64,000 nucleotides of DNA, from positions 124,001 through 188,000 of the forward strand of contig JAVWHP010000001.1 in NCBI GenBank assembly GCA_036639955.1. The letters run 5' to 3'. Below are positions 16,989 to 26,506 of this stretch, in pieces. A program made the translations under genes and the position numbers. The DNA comes from JAVWHP01 sp036639955. GTDB lineage: Bacteria; Bacillota_I; Bacilli_A; Erysipelotrichales; Erysipelotrichaceae. Numbering within the stretch: position 1 is the stretch's first letter; every line of letters begins with the position of its first letter. The notes under the pieces are model-generated. The model was not told the DNA's origin. It saw only the letters and a program-made list of their open reading frames with translations, and did no database searches.

Positions 16989-17951
16989 TTAAACTAATCG
17001 ATCAAACAAGTTTTGTAATTCTTTTCGTGAAGATCTTGGAATATTTAAGGCTTTTTCAATTGGTACTGCACAAATTTGATTGTCTACAATAGCAACACAT
17101 TGCCCTCCAATACCTTGCATTAATAAATCTACGGCTTTTTCACCCATCCTTGACGCTAATACACGATCAATTGGAGTAGGTGAACCACCTCTTTGAACAT
17201 GCCCCAATACAGTAGCTCTTCCTGAGAACCCAGTGTTTTGAGATATCTTCTTTGCAAAATCATGAACGTCTGTCATCTTTTCAGAAATAATAACAATTGC
17301 ATGACGTTTTTTTCTTACTAAATCAAAGTCACGTAAGCGATCTAGTACTTCAGTTTCTTCGAAACCTGTTTGTGCTGTAACAATAATTTCAGCACCACAA
17401 GCAATTCCAGACCATAATGCTAAATCACCACAGCGATTTCCCATTACTTCAACTACTGAACAACGATGATGAGAACTAGATGTGTCTCTTAGTTTATCTA
17501 CTGCATCTACAACTGTTTGTAATGCTGTATCAAATCCAATTGTTGCATCTGTACTTGTAATGTCATTGTCAATTGTTCCAGGTAATCCAATGCAGTTAAT
17601 TCCCATCTCAGTAAGCTTTAAAGCTCCACGATAAGAACCATCTCCACCAATTACTACTAGAGCTTCAATTTTCTTTTCTTTTAATTGTTCTACAGCTTTT
17701 TCTCGTACTGCGAGATCTTTAAATTCTGGTAAACGAGCAGAACCTAACATAGTTCCTCCTCGGTCCAAAATATCTCCAACGCTTTGTCGAGTTAGCGGTT
17801 CAATATTACCAGTTACTAATCCACGATATCCATCATAGATTCCGTAAACTTCGATACCACTATTGATCGCAACTCTCGTGACGGCACGAATAGCAGCGTT
17901 CATTCCAGGTGCATCTCCACCTGAGGTAAGAACACCAATACGTTTTATCAT
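16989..17951 (-). CDS. pfkA: ATP-dependent 6-phosphofructokinase
   Basis: 320 residues from the ATG at 17949-17951, which has GGAGG seven bases upstream and gives the canonical start MIKRIGVLTSGGDAPGMN; the longer in-frame reading begins upstream of the promoter and is rejected. GGDGSYRGA (ATP loop), LPGTIDNDI with the catalytic Asp, EVMGNRCGDLA and VLGHVQRGGSPTPIDR are all present. Committed step of glycolysis, followed by pyk in the same transcript. Confidence 0.97.
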   Translation of the reverse strand: MIKRIGVLTSGGDAPGMNAAIRAVTRVAINSGIEVYGIYDGYRGLVTGNIEPLTRQSVGDILDRGGTMLGSARLPEFKDLAVREKAVEQLKEKKIEALVVIGGDGSYRGALKLTEMGINCIGLPGTIDNDITSTDATIGFDTALQTVVDAVDKLRDTSSSHHRCSVVEVMGNRCGDLALWSGIACGAEIIVTAQTGFEETEVLDRLRDFDLVRKKRHAIVIISEKMTDVHDFAKKISQNTGFSGRATVLGHVQRGGSPTPIDRVLASRMGEKAVDLLMQGIGGQCVAIVDNQICAVPIEKALNIPRSSRKELQNLFDRLV

Positions 17952-17976
17952 TCTTATTCCTCCATTCACGGTAATT

Positions 17977-18005
17977 ATCATACCATTTTTATGAAAAATT
18001 TTCAA
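17977..18005 (-). promoter_or_regulatory. pfkA-pyk promoter
   Basis: TTGAAA (18000-18005), 17-base spacer and TATGAT (17977-17982) on the minus strand in the 60-base gap between dnaI and pfkA. Confidence 0.75.
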
Positions 18006-18011
18006 ATCTTT

Positions 18012-18920
18012 TTACATCCTACGGTTAGAAGATCGTATTTCTAGTGGAATGCTTACCGCTTTCATACGTTCTACAAGCCTTAATGCTGAAATTGTTTCCA
18101 TATTTCCACGGCTTGTGTAGGTATAATGTTCTTGAATTTTTTCAAAATCATAGTTACTCGTAAATACACAAAGTCGCTTTTTTTCCATGCGTTCATTCAA
18201 TATAGGTAGGATTATTTCATCCTTTCCCCAAGATGTAACGCTTTCTCCTCCAATGTCATCCATCACTAGTACATCTACATTCTTCACAATATTTAAAGTT
18301 TTATCCATTAAATATTTATCATAAAGCATTAACTTAATATCGCTCATAAATGTAGGCATATGTATAAAGGCAACACTCTTATTATCATTGGCAAACTTAT
18401 TAGTTATACATGCTGCTAAATAAGTTTTACCAACTCCTGGAGCCCCATAAAGGAATAATCCCTTTTCTGGATTTTCTAAAAATTCTAACACTTTTAATAC
18501 ATCGTCTTTATAAGCTTTAGGTTCATCACTTAAATCAATATTAGTTATATTAACTTTTAATAACTCAGTTGATAAATCATGTCGCTTATAATTTTTCACA
18601 TGGGCTAGTTCTTTTTCTTCTGCTTTCGCAAAATTACATTTCTTAACTTCATTAACAAACCCATGATCATAAGATAAGTCTAACACAATCCCGCTTTGGG
18701 GTTGTGTACAGCATTCCAAACCAGTACATAATCGACATTTTTCAACTTGTACTAGCCATTCACTTATCCTACCCGTATTATTATAAACACTTTGCTCATC
18801 AATTGCATAGTCTTTTAACAATTTTTTAACATATTTATTTTTTATAAGGGAATGAAAGCGCTCTTCTTTAAGCTTTTGTTGTTCTTCACTCAATTTAAAT
18901 TTAAATTCTACTTTTTCCAA
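18012..18920 (-). CDS. dnaI: primosomal helicase loader DnaI
   Basis: 302 residues, as in Bacillus DnaI. The N-terminal domain has a cysteine cluster (VEKCRLCTGLECC) expected to bind zinc and to contact the replicative helicase. The AAA+ domain has Walker A LYGAPGVGKTYLA, Walker B VLVMDDIGGE, sensor FTSNYD and the final arginine-bearing box RGNMETISALRLVERMK. It loads the DnaC-type helicase at origins and restart sites with DnaB. Four bases downstream of dnaB. Confidence 0.93.
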   Translation of the reverse strand: MEKVEFKFKLSEEQQKLKEERFHSLIKNKYVKKLLKDYAIDEQSVYNNTGRISEWLVQVEKCRLCTGLECCTQPQSGIVLDLSYDHGFVNEVKKCNFAKAEEKELAHVKNYKRHDLSTELLKVNITNIDLSDEPKAYKDDVLKVLEFLENPEKGLFLYGAPGVGKTYLAACITNKFANDNKSVAFIHMPTFMSDIKLMLYDKYLMDKTLNIVKNVDVLVMDDIGGESVTSWGKDEIILPILNERMEKKRLCVFTSNYDFEKIQEHYTYTSRGNMETISALRLVERMKAVSIPLEIRSSNRRM

Positions 18921-18924
18921 ACTG

Positions 18925-20103
18925 CTAACCTCCTAATTTCTTTAGTAATTCTTCGTATTTTTTTTGATCAAATTCTTCATCATCTGTTTTAGCATCAACA
19001 CTAGTCCACTTAGGTATTGCATCATGATTATTCGTTTTATATTTAGCAAACTTATTGGTTTTATTGTTGTTTCTTCCTTTAATTTGTTCTAATGCTTTTT
19101 CACTTGTATCAATATTTAGGCGTATCCAACTAGCTGCTATCTTTTCTACATAAGCATTATTCAGTACTTTAGAATTATCTTTTAATGCATATTCTACTAA
19201 TACATTTACTACTTCTGGTTTCATTTTATATTCTAATACTAAATCTTCTAGTAGCTTCTTTTCTGATGGGAACACAGGTCCATTTTGTATTTTCTGTAAA
19301 AATAAAATTGGCGATACTACATAACTATTTTCTTCTATTGATTCAATTTTATTTTTACTTTTTCTGCACTTATCTTTTAATAATTCTTTATCTAGTATTT
19401 GTCCTTTTAATGATCTTCCTACATTCTTATTCATGGCATCAATTCCTAGTCCATGGATAGTTGCTAACTCTTCAATAAGTTTAATATTTTCTAATGTTCT
19501 ACTAACAAGTGGAAATCTAATTTCTCCTACTTGTTTTAAGAATGCTTTAGTATTAAAACTTATTGGCATTTCCAAATTACTTTTACTTATTAATTTAGCT
19601 TGATTATTACTAAATGTTTGTTCATCTTCTTCAACCCAGTCATCTTTTATTAGATTATCAATCTTAGAAGTGATATTGATGTAATCAGTTGGTATTTCTT
19701 CATCATTACTAAAGTATTTCTTAGTTTGTAATAAAACAGAATTATTCTTTCGCTTTAAATATAATCTACCAAATATATCATTAGCTAAAAATGCATTGGC
19801 TTTCATAGGTGGATATATTTCGTAGATATAACTATCATTGGTATTATAGCTACGAACAAGCAAGAATTGCTCAAGGATGATTCTTGCTTGTTCTATTTGT
19901 AATATACTAAAGTTAGTTATTTCTTTAATATAACGATGATTCTTTATTTTTACATTACTAGTTCCTAATAAATATAATAAATTATATAAAACATAGGCAT
20001 CACTTCCTATAAGTGGATGGTACAATAATAATAAAGTATTATTGTCAGAAGCACTTAAATTATTCTTAACTATTAGTTTTAGTTCATTGCTTATATCTAA
20101 CAT
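18925..20103 (-). CDS. dnaB: replication initiation and membrane attachment protein DnaB (DnaB/DnaD family)
   Basis: 392 residues. The N-terminal winged-helix part begins ELKLIVKNNLSASDNNTLLLLYHPLIGSDAYVLYNLL, in segments typical of Firmicutes DnaB, and the C-terminal part carries a DnaD-like helical domain (QNGPVFPSEKKLLEDLV...VLVEYALKDN...YVEKIAASW). It recruits DnaI and helicase to DNA. The pair dnaB-dnaI is conserved in Bacillota. A 14-bp perfect hairpin lies at 19854-19893. Confidence 0.88.
   Translation of the reverse strand: MLDISNELKLIVKNNLSASDNNTLLLLYHPLIGSDAYVLYNLLYLLGTSNVKIKNHRYIKEITNFSILQIEQARIILEQFLLVRSYNTNDSYIYEIYPPMKANAFLANDIFGRLYLKRKNNSVLLQTKKYFSNDEEIPTDYINITSKIDNLIKDDWVEEDEQTFSNNQAKLISKSNLEMPISFNTKAFLKQVGEIRFPLVSRTLENIKLIEELATIHGLGIDAMNKNVGRSLKGQILDKELLKDKCRKSKNKIESIEENSYVVSPILFLQKIQNGPVFPSEKKLLEDLVLEYKMKPEVVNVLVEYALKDNSKVLNNAYVEKIAASWIRLNIDTSEKALEQIKGRNNNKTNKFAKYKTNNHDAIPKWTSVDAKTDDEEFDQKKYEELLKKLGG
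19854..19893. repeat. 14-bp perfect inverted repeat in coding DNA
   Basis: GAACAAGCAAGAAT and ATTCTTGCTTGTTC around a 12-base loop; encodes EQARIILEQFLLVR of DnaB. Confidence 0.9.
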
Positions 20104-20115
20104 TGTATCACCTTC

Positions 20116-20715
20116 CTAATATAAATGTAACATAGATTCAATTTGTTTACAAAGTTCTTCTTCATTTCCATCATTCTTTATTACTTTATTTTTATATAAA
20201 AGCTTAGTTTTGATTGGCATTTGGTTCGATAATCTTGCTTGTATTTGTTCATTTGTCATATGTCTGTTTTCTTTTAATCTATCACATACTATTTCTTTCT
20301 TAGTATTAATTAACCATACATCATCAAAGTACTTATCCCACTTAGCTTCATATAATAAAGGCACTTCTACAAATACTAGCTTATCCTTACATCCTTCCAT
20401 AAGTTTTAACATCTCTTTCAATATTAAAGGATGTAAGATACTTTCTAATCTACTTAGTTCAAGCCTATTACTAAAGCATATATTAGCTAATAAACTATGA
20501 TCTATATCTAATGTTTCAGTTAGCGTACTAGGATAGGCTTGAACAAGTAGAGGATAAGCGTCTCCATCTTGTTTCGTTAATGTATTAGATATTTGATCAG
20601 TATCATATACAGTATAGCCTTTATTCCTTAGTATGCGTGATATTGTAGATTTCCCACATCCAATATTAGCGGTTATTGCTATTTTGGTTGTTTTAGTTTT
20701 TGACATGTTAGACAT
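20116..20715 (-). CDS. coaE: dephospho-CoA kinase
   Basis: 199 residues from the ATG at 20713-20715 (AGGAAGGGGAAC upstream), which overlaps the end of mutM by 37 bases; a longer reading deep inside mutM is unlikely. It phosphorylates dephospho-CoA in the last step of CoA synthesis. Seen: P-loop region ANIGCGKST, YDTDQISNTL with the conserved Asp, LESILHPLI and VEVPLLYEA. The first glycine of the P-loop (normally TGGIGSGKS) is alanine here. Confidence 0.9.
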   Translation of the reverse strand: MSNMSKTKTTKIAITANIGCGKSTISRILRNKGYTVYDTDQISNTLTKQDGDAYPLLVQAYPSTLTETLDIDHSLLANICFSNRLELSRLESILHPLILKEMLKLMEGCKDKLVFVEVPLLYEAKWDKYFDDVWLINTKKEIVCDRLKENRHMTNEQIQARLSNQMPIKTKLLYKNKVIKNDGNEEELCKQIESMLHLY

Positions 20716-21515
20716 AAGCTTGTTCCCCTTCCTGCTACTCTTATCTTTTTTATAGTAGAATTGCATACATAACATGGTTGGTTTTCTCTACTATGTACTT
20801 TAAGTTCTAATTGAAAGCGCCCTGATACTCCTAGCGAGCTTGTATAACTACGTATAGTAGTTCCTCCGGCTTTTATGGCACCTTTAAGAATTCTTCTTGT
20901 ATGATGTAATACAGCTTCATAATCACTAGTATTTAATGCTTTAAGACTAGTACTAGGATGTAACTTACAAGCAAAACAAATCTCATCTGCGTAAATATTA
21001 CCAACACCAGCCATAACACTCTGATCAAGTAAAAAAGCTTTAATACTAGTACTACGTTTAGACGCACTATTAATCAAATAAGCAGTGTTTAATAAAGGAT
21101 CAAACACATCTAAACCAACATGTTTAAAAGCATCAGTACTCATCAAAGAAATATTCTTATCATAAAGATACATCTTACCAAACTTCCTAGTATCATTATA
21201 ATGTAAACTACACCCATCCAATCTCAATACTACGTGAGTATGTTTAGCTATACTATCCATACTACCCATAATATAAAATTTACCTTCCATCCTCAAATGA
21301 ACAACCAAATTATAATGATTAGTTTCTATAATAATGTACTTACCTATCCTTTTATAATTTAATACAATTTCTCCACTTAACTTATCTTTAAATTCAGCTG
21401 ATGTCATATTATCAATCATTTTATCATAATATACATCGACTGAATTTATTCTTATATTACCTAATTGATGTTCAAGAGTTTTTATAACTGTTTCTACTTC
21501 TGCTAATTCTGGCAT
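20679..21515 (-). CDS. mutM: formamidopyrimidine-DNA glycosylase (Fpg/MutM)
   Basis: 278 residues, standard length. It excises oxidised purines such as 8-oxoguanine and cleaves the abasic site. The catalytic N-terminus is PELAEVETV (Pro2, Glu3; most members read PELPEVE), the beta-elimination lysine lies in RIGKYIIIE, the helix-two-turn-helix in VMAGVGNIYADEICF, and the C-terminal zinc finger has CYVCN...CLTC. Follows polA with a one-base overlap, so the two repair enzymes are made together. Confidence 0.96.
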   Translation of the reverse strand: MPELAEVETVIKTLEHQLGNIRINSVDVYYDKMIDNMTSAEFKDKLSGEIVLNYKRIGKYIIIETNHYNLVVHLRMEGKFYIMGSMDSIAKHTHVVLRLDGCSLHYNDTRKFGKMYLYDKNISLMSTDAFKHVGLDVFDPLLNTAYLINSASKRSTSIKAFLLDQSVMAGVGNIYADEICFACKLHPSTSLKALNTSDYEAVLHHTRRILKGAIKAGGTTIRSYTSSLGVSGRFQLELKVHSRENQPCYVCNSTIKKIRVAGRGTSLCLTCQKLKQPK

Positions 21516-24103
21516 TATTTACAATCGTACCAAGTATCAGCTATTGATTGTGAAGCAACTAATGGTACTTTAAGTACCATAGCATTTTCCATACTATCTT
21601 TAACTATTTCTTTCATTACTTCTATTTCACTCTTATCTACATCAAATATTAATTCATCATGTATCTGTAATATCATTTTAGATTTCAAATTACGTTTATG
21701 TATCTCTTCATTAACTTTAACCATAGCTACTTTAATTAGATCAGCTGCAGTTCCTTGTATTGGTGCATTCATAGCTGCTCTTTTTCCAAATTCTTTTTTC
21801 ATAAATCCTTTTTCATTTATTTCTTTTATATCTCTTCTTCGATTAAACATTGTTTTAACATACCCATTCTTTTCACAAAACTCTATTGTTTCATTCATAA
21901 ACTTTTCTATATTAGGATATGTCTCATTATATTTATCTATAAATTCTTTAGCATCATAATTACTTATATTTAGTTGTTCTGATAATCCAAATACACTCAT
22001 TCCATAAACTATACCAAAATTAATTGCTTTAGCTTGTCTTCTCATATTACTGCTAACTTCATTTATATCTACATTAAACATATTACTAGCAGTTAATGTA
22101 TGAATATCATTCGAATTAATAAAAGCTTCTTGCATTTTATCTTCATTAGCCATATGAGCTAATATTCTTAATTCTATTTGTGAATAATCACTACCTAACA
22201 GAACACAACCAGGACTAGCTTTAAATGCTTTTCTTATTTCTCTTCCTTCTTCATTTCTTACCGATATATTTTGTAAATTAGGTTCTACTGAAGATAATCT
22301 TCCTGTTTGTGTATAACATTGTTTATAGATAGTATGTATCTTATTATCACTTTGTATATGTTTACTTAAACCTATAGCATAAGTACTATAAAGTTTTGAG
22401 TATTTACGATGTTCAATAACTAATTTAAAAATAGGATGAATATTAATATTCTTATTTAGGATGTCTATTCCTGTAGATCTTTTTTTAGTTGTAGGTATAT
22501 TTAATTCATCAAATAGTACTTCTGCTAATTGTTTAGGTGAATTAATATTAAATGAATGTCCTACTAGATCAAATATTTCTTTTTCTAAATTATTAATTCT
22601 AAATTCACAGTCTTTTGCTATAGATGCTAATATATTAGCATCTACACATACTCCATTTTCTTCCATTTCATATAATACTTTTGTTAAAGGCATTTCAATA
22701 TCATATAGTAATGGTAGCATTTCTTTCTTTTCTAAATTATTAAATAACTCTTTAAATATTCTTTTATATCCTTTTAAATAACTATAAGTATATTCTATTC
22801 TTTCTTCATCTAATGGAAGCTTAGGTTTCCCTTTCTTACCATAGATTTCATCTTTATTTATAGTATTATCAAATTCATAAGTTTGAGCAAATAGTTCATC
22901 ACTATTGATTGTACTGTCTAATAAGAAGGCCATTACATTTATATCATATTTAAAATCACAGCATTCAATATTTTCTTTCTTAAATAAATGATAAACTGTT
23001 TTACAATCATAAGTTATTTTTTCTTTATTATTCTTTAAATAATTTAATATTAATGAGTCTTGTTTAAGATCTTCTATACTTATATAATTTATAATATTAT
23101 TATTTATTATTCCTAATCCATATACTGTTGCATCATAATAGTCTTCATTATCGTAATCTAACATTATTATACAGTCTTTACTTAGCATTTCTTCTGAAAT
23201 AACTTTTACTACTTTAGTAGTATAAGTTATTTCATTTTTATGGTTAGTAATAATATTCTTATTAACATAGCTTCTCATTTCATATTTAATATAAAATTCA
23301 TTTAATGATAGTTCATTCTTTTTATATATTAAATTATCTAATGTAAATGGTATATTAAAGCTAGTATTTATTGTTGCTAAATGTTTAGATAGAATAGCAA
23401 TATCATGATCATTTATTAGTTTTTCTTTTAGTTTTCCTTTAATTTCTTCTATATGGTCATATACATTTTCTAATGTTCCATAAGCTACTAGTAGTTTAGT
23501 TGCTCCTACTTCACCTATTCCTTTAACACCAGGTATATTATCAGCAGAATCACCCATTATACCTTTAAGATCACATACTTGTTTAGGTGATATCTGTTTA
23601 TCAGCTAATAATGTTGCTTCATCCATTTTTTTAATTTCAGACATTCCTTTAATTAAGAGCCAAACACTTGTTGTATCATCTATTAATTGGAGTAAGTCTC
23701 TATCACTAGTCAATATATTTATGTTAATATCTTGATTTGTTTTAACCATAGATCCTATAATATCATCAGCTTCTATTCCTTCTTCTTCATATCTTTTAAT
23801 ACCATATGAATCTAAAAACTCTCTTGCCATATCAAATTGTATTATTAATTCTTCATCTACTGGTTTTCTTGTTCCTTTATATGCAGGATATTCTTTATGT
23901 CTAAACGTTGGTTTACCTGTATCCCAAGCTACTAATACATAATCTGGTTGTATTAGTTCCATAGCTTTATTTATCATACCAGCAAACCCATACACTGCAT
24001 TTGTTGGTATACCATTACTAGTTTTCATCATATTTACAAAAGCAGTTGCATGGTAAGCTCTAAATAATAATGAGTTTCCATCTATTAGTAGCATTTTTTT
24101 CAT
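21515..24103 (-). CDS. polA: DNA polymerase I
   Basis: 862 residues. An N-terminal 5'-3' nuclease (LLIDGNSLLFRAYHA, VAWDTGKPTFRH, EADDIIGSM, ILTSDRDLLQLI, IMGDSADNIPGVKG) precedes a middle domain that lacks the DxE and other metal ligands of an active 3'-5' exonuclease, as in Bacillus. The polymerase part has DYSQIELRILAHMA (motif A), RRQAKAINFGIVYGMS (O helix) and QIHDELIFDV (motif C). Roles: Okazaki fragment processing and repair. First of a polA-mutM-coaE-dnaB-dnaI series. Its coding DNA holds a 24-base palindrome and an 18-bp quasi-palindrome. Confidence 0.97.
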   Translation of the reverse strand: MKKMLLIDGNSLLFRAYHATAFVNMMKTSNGIPTNAVYGFAGMINKAMELIQPDYVLVAWDTGKPTFRHKEYPAYKGTRKPVDEELIIQFDMAREFLDSYGIKRYEEEGIEADDIIGSMVKTNQDININILTSDRDLLQLIDDTTSVWLLIKGMSEIKKMDEATLLADKQISPKQVCDLKGIMGDSADNIPGVKGIGEVGATKLLVAYGTLENVYDHIEEIKGKLKEKLINDHDIAILSKHLATINTSFNIPFTLDNLIYKKNELSLNEFYIKYEMRSYVNKNIITNHKNEITYTTKVVKVISEEMLSKDCIIMLDYDNEDYYDATVYGLGIINNNIINYISIEDLKQDSLILNYLKNNKEKITYDCKTVYHLFKKENIECCDFKYDINVMAFLLDSTINSDELFAQTYEFDNTINKDEIYGKKGKPKLPLDEERIEYTYSYLKGYKRIFKELFNNLEKKEMLPLLYDIEMPLTKVLYEMEENGVCVDANILASIAKDCEFRINNLEKEIFDLVGHSFNINSPKQLAEVLFDELNIPTTKKRSTGIDILNKNINIHPIFKLVIEHRKYSKLYSTYAIGLSKHIQSDNKIHTIYKQCYTQTGRLSSVEPNLQNISVRNEEGREIRKAFKASPGCVLLGSDYSQIELRILAHMANEDKMQEAFINSNDIHTLTASNMFNVDINEVSSNMRRQAKAINFGIVYGMSVFGLSEQLNISNYDAKEFIDKYNETYPNIEKFMNETIEFCEKNGYVKTMFNRRRDIKEINEKGFMKKEFGKRAAMNAPIQGTAADLIKVAMVKVNEEIHKRNLKSKMILQIHDELIFDVDKSEIEVMKEIVKDSMENAMVLKVPLVASQSIADTWYDCK
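22621..22644. repeat. 24-base perfect palindrome in coding DNA
   Basis: TAGATGCTAATA followed directly by its reverse complement; encodes VDANILASI of PolA. Confidence 0.9.
23196..23233. repeat. 18-bp inverted repeat with one mismatch in coding DNA
   Basis: GAAATAACTTTTACTACT and AGTAGTATAAGTTATTTC around TT, in polA. Confidence 0.85.
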
Positions 24104-24159
24104 ATTAAATCCTCCATCTATTTATATTTTACCACAAATAATCCATCTTAAATCATCAA

Positions 24160-24191
24160 AATAAAAGCGAAGTAGACTTTGTCTACTTCGC
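24160..24191 (-). terminator. terminator of the ZnuA-like lipoprotein gene
   Basis: 11-bp stem GCGAAGTAGAC / GTCTACTTCGC with a 3-base loop and TTTTATTTT on the minus strand. The gene's stop codon lies inside the stem. Confidence 0.85.
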
Positions 24192-25142
24192 AATAGATTC
24201 TAATTCAGAAAGATTACCATACATTAAAGTCATGTAATCACGATTCGCTGCTGTATCTTCTGCTGTTATGCTATTAATATTATTTAAATTAATACTCATT
24301 AGTTTACAATCAGCTACTAACTCATCATATACTTTCTTCATATCATCATTCATATTAGGTTCATATGCTATATATTTAACATTATCTTTAATTATTCTTT
24401 CTTTAATTAACTCTAACTGTGCATCAGTTGGTATCGCCCCATATTTACTTTGTATTACAGGATAAACTTTTATTCCATAAGATTTCTGCCAATATCCAAA
24501 ACTAGAACTCATACTAACAAAGCTTATATTCATACGTTCTTTATTAATTATTTGGTATTCAGCATCCATTCTAGCTAATTCTGCTTCTAATTTAGAATAA
24601 TTATCATTAAATGCTTTACCATACTCTGGATACTTTTCTACTAAATATTCTTTTACTGTTTTAGCCATTGATATCATAGCAATCGGATCCATCCAAATCA
24701 TTGGATCATTATTATACTTATCAATTGTATTAAATGTATTACCATCATAATAATCAGTTTCTAAACCAACTGGTTGATCATTAACATAACTTCTACTATA
24801 TCTATTAAATTTATATATAGCTGAATTCAATCCTAAATCTACCATGTTATTACATTCATCAGTAATTTCCTTATTATATATATCAAAATAAGGTTCTAAT
24901 CCATTAATATAAAATAATACATCAGTATCCTTCAATATATTATTATAGTCTGGATTTATCTGTGAAGTTTGTATCATTGTAGAACTAGATAGTGATTTAA
25001 CATTTATATAATCCCCACCAATTCTTTTTACTAAATATTCAACTGGATAAACTGTAGTAGTAATAGTAGGCTTGCTAGGTGCACATCCACTTAATATAAT
25101 CATCAATATAGTTATAGTTATTATTGAAATTTTCTTTTTCAT
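24183..25142 (-). CDS. ZnuA-like (cluster A-I) substrate-binding lipoprotein without histidines
   Basis: 319 residues from the ATG at 25140-25142, preceded by AGGAGTG. The signal peptide ends in the lipobox ILSGC (Cys20), so the protein is tethered outside the membrane. TTTVYPVEYLVKRIGGD, DVLFYINGLEPYFD, IWMDPIAMISMAK and SSSFGYWQKSYGIKVYPV are the landmarks of the Zn/Mn-binding family. The metal ligands are replaced: the HIW histidine is Met148 and the HxxFGY histidine is Ser212; the mature chain contains no His at all. No ABC or permease gene adjoins it. Its ligand is therefore unclear; heme, other metals through acidic residues, or a non-transport role are possible. Confidence 0.85.
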   Translation of the reverse strand: MKKKISIITITILMIILSGCAPSKPTITTTVYPVEYLVKRIGGDYINVKSLSSSTMIQTSQINPDYNNILKDTDVLFYINGLEPYFDIYNKEITDECNNMVDLGLNSAIYKFNRYSRSYVNDQPVGLETDYYDGNTFNTIDKYNNDPMIWMDPIAMISMAKTVKEYLVEKYPEYGKAFNDNYSKLEAELARMDAEYQIINKERMNISFVSMSSSFGYWQKSYGIKVYPVIQSKYGAIPTDAQLELIKERIIKDNVKYIAYEPNMNDDMKKVYDELVADCKLMSINLNNINSITAEDTAANRDYMTLMYGNLSELESIAK

Positions 25143-25170
25143 AAGCACACTCCTTATGACTAGAATTATA

Positions 25171-25935
25171 TCATATATTTGATGACTTTTTATTATTTTT
25201 ATTAAAAAAATCATTTAAAAACTTATCTTCTCTTATAAGTTCCCCTCTAATAACTAATAGATTTAATGAATTACGATATAAATCTTTAGTATGATTAATT
25301 TTTATCTTTCCTTTAAAAGGATTAATATATCGATACATATAAAAATTAATCAATTTATAATTTAATTCTTTAATCCTTAATATATTAGATATTAATAATA
25401 CTATAAGTACGATAGCACCTGCTATATCATTAAGTACTTTTAAATTATAAACTAATATAATATTTATAATAGATAATCCTATAAGTAATATTTCACTAAT
25501 TTTATATTTAAATATTAATCCCAATATACACTGTAAACATCTACCCCCATCTAATGGATATATCATTAGCATATTAAACATTATGATATTATAATTTATA
25601 TCTAATAAATAATTTAAATAACTATAAGATATAATATTTAAATTATTAAATAAATATAAAAGTGGTATAAATAGCAATTGCATGAGTATTCCAGCAATTG
25701 CTATTAATAATTCTTTATATATATTCATATATCCTAAATCTTTTATATTTGCTGATAGACCATAAGGGTGTAACTTAATTTTCGTTATTTTAAATTTAAA
25801 TATTTTAGCTGCTAAAATATGTCCTAATTCATGTATTATTAATATTACTATGATCCACATATATAAGTTAAATAGTTTATTAGATAGTAATATTAATATA
25901 AATGGAATCATAAAGATACTTATACTAATTTTCAT
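25171..25935 (-). CDS. spoIVFB: site-2 intramembrane metalloprotease SpoIVFB-like (M50)
   Basis: 254 residues with about five membrane segments. The zinc-binding HELGH lies near residue 37 (IIHELGHILAAKIF) and the second site is YPLDGGRCLQ (family NPxDGG). In Bacillus, SpoIVFB sits in the forespore-engulfing membrane and cleaves pro-sigma-K. The gene overlaps spoIVFA by 11 bases, downstream of minD and the mre genes, the same order as in Bacillus, which supports orthology. The C-terminal cytosolic segment is short and basic, lacking an obvious CBS domain. Confidence 0.85.
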   Translation of the reverse strand: MKISISIFMIPFILILLSNKLFNLYMWIIVILIIHELGHILAAKIFKFKITKIKLHPYGLSANIKDLGYMNIYKELLIAIAGILMQLLFIPLLYLFNNLNIISYSYLNYLLDINYNIIMFNMLMIYPLDGGRCLQCILGLIFKYKISEILLIGLSIINIILVYNLKVLNDIAGAIVLIVLLISNILRIKELNYKLINFYMYRYINPFKGKIKINHTKDLYRNSLNLLVIRGELIREDKFLNDFFNKNNKKSSNI

Positions 25936-26449
25936 CTACTAGTGCTGAATCTAATGTTACCTCTTTATCATCCTTTGTTATATTAAGTGTAACGTATTCA
26001 CTATATTCTCCTATTACAGTGCCTTTTAATACTCTTTCATTTGCTAGTACATGGGGATTTATAATGTTATTGTATTTGACTATTATATTATTATCTTGTT
26101 TAATTACTATGCTAATTTTTTCATCTTCTTTAACGCTTATTACTATTCCATCATTGATATTATTTACTTGGTTAGTTCCATTACTATATTTATTGCCTTC
26201 TATAAGCTTATATTCGGCTTGTTTCATTACTGGTATACTAGTATTATTAAACCATTTTTCATATGGTATATAACTGCTTAAATTAAAGCTAAATAGCTGT
26301 AGTTTATCATTAATTAATAAACTTAAGCCTATTATAATAGTTACCATTATAAAGATACTTAAACGATATACTAAACTATAAGTTGGTTTTACTTCATCAT
26401 AATAATTATTACTATTATGATATTTTTTAAAATTATAATTATTTGGCAT
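25925..26449 (-). CDS. spoIVFA: SpoIVFA-like membrane protein with lysostaphin-type (M23-like) fold
   Basis: 174 residues: a hydrophilic N-terminus, one membrane segment (about 32-46, FIMVTIIIGLSLLI) and an extracytoplasmic domain ending in a degenerate M23-like region (DGIVISVKEDEKISIVIKQDN, HVLANERVLKGTVIGEY) that lacks the HxH catalytic motif, as in SpoIVFA. Bacillus SpoIVFA anchors and inhibits SpoIVFB. The assignment rests mainly on the overlap with spoIVFB and on the min/mre synteny, since the sequence itself is weakly conserved. Confidence 0.75.
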   Translation of the reverse strand: MPNNYNFKKYHNSNNYYDEVKPTYSLVYRLSIFIMVTIIIGLSLLINDKLQLFSFNLSSYIPYEKWFNNTSIPVMKQAEYKLIEGNKYSNGTNQVNNINDGIVISVKEDEKISIVIKQDNNIIVKYNNIINPHVLANERVLKGTVIGEYSEYVTLNITKDDKEVTLDSALVDEN

Positions 26450-26482
26450 ATTATTCCTCCTAATTAATTGTATGCTATAAAT

Positions 26483-26506
26483 AAAAAAACATGCTATGCA
26501 TGCTTT
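26483..26506 (-). terminator. terminator after the AI-2E permease gene
   Basis: 8-bp stem AAAGCATG / CATGTTTT (one G-T pair) with a 5-base loop, running into seven T on the minus strand. The stop codon of the gene lies in the loop. Confidence 0.7.

Noticed and set aside
16989..18005. Longer pfkA reading starting at 18005
   Set aside because: It would begin inside the -35 element and adds residues foreign to PfkA; the internal ATG has the ribosome site.
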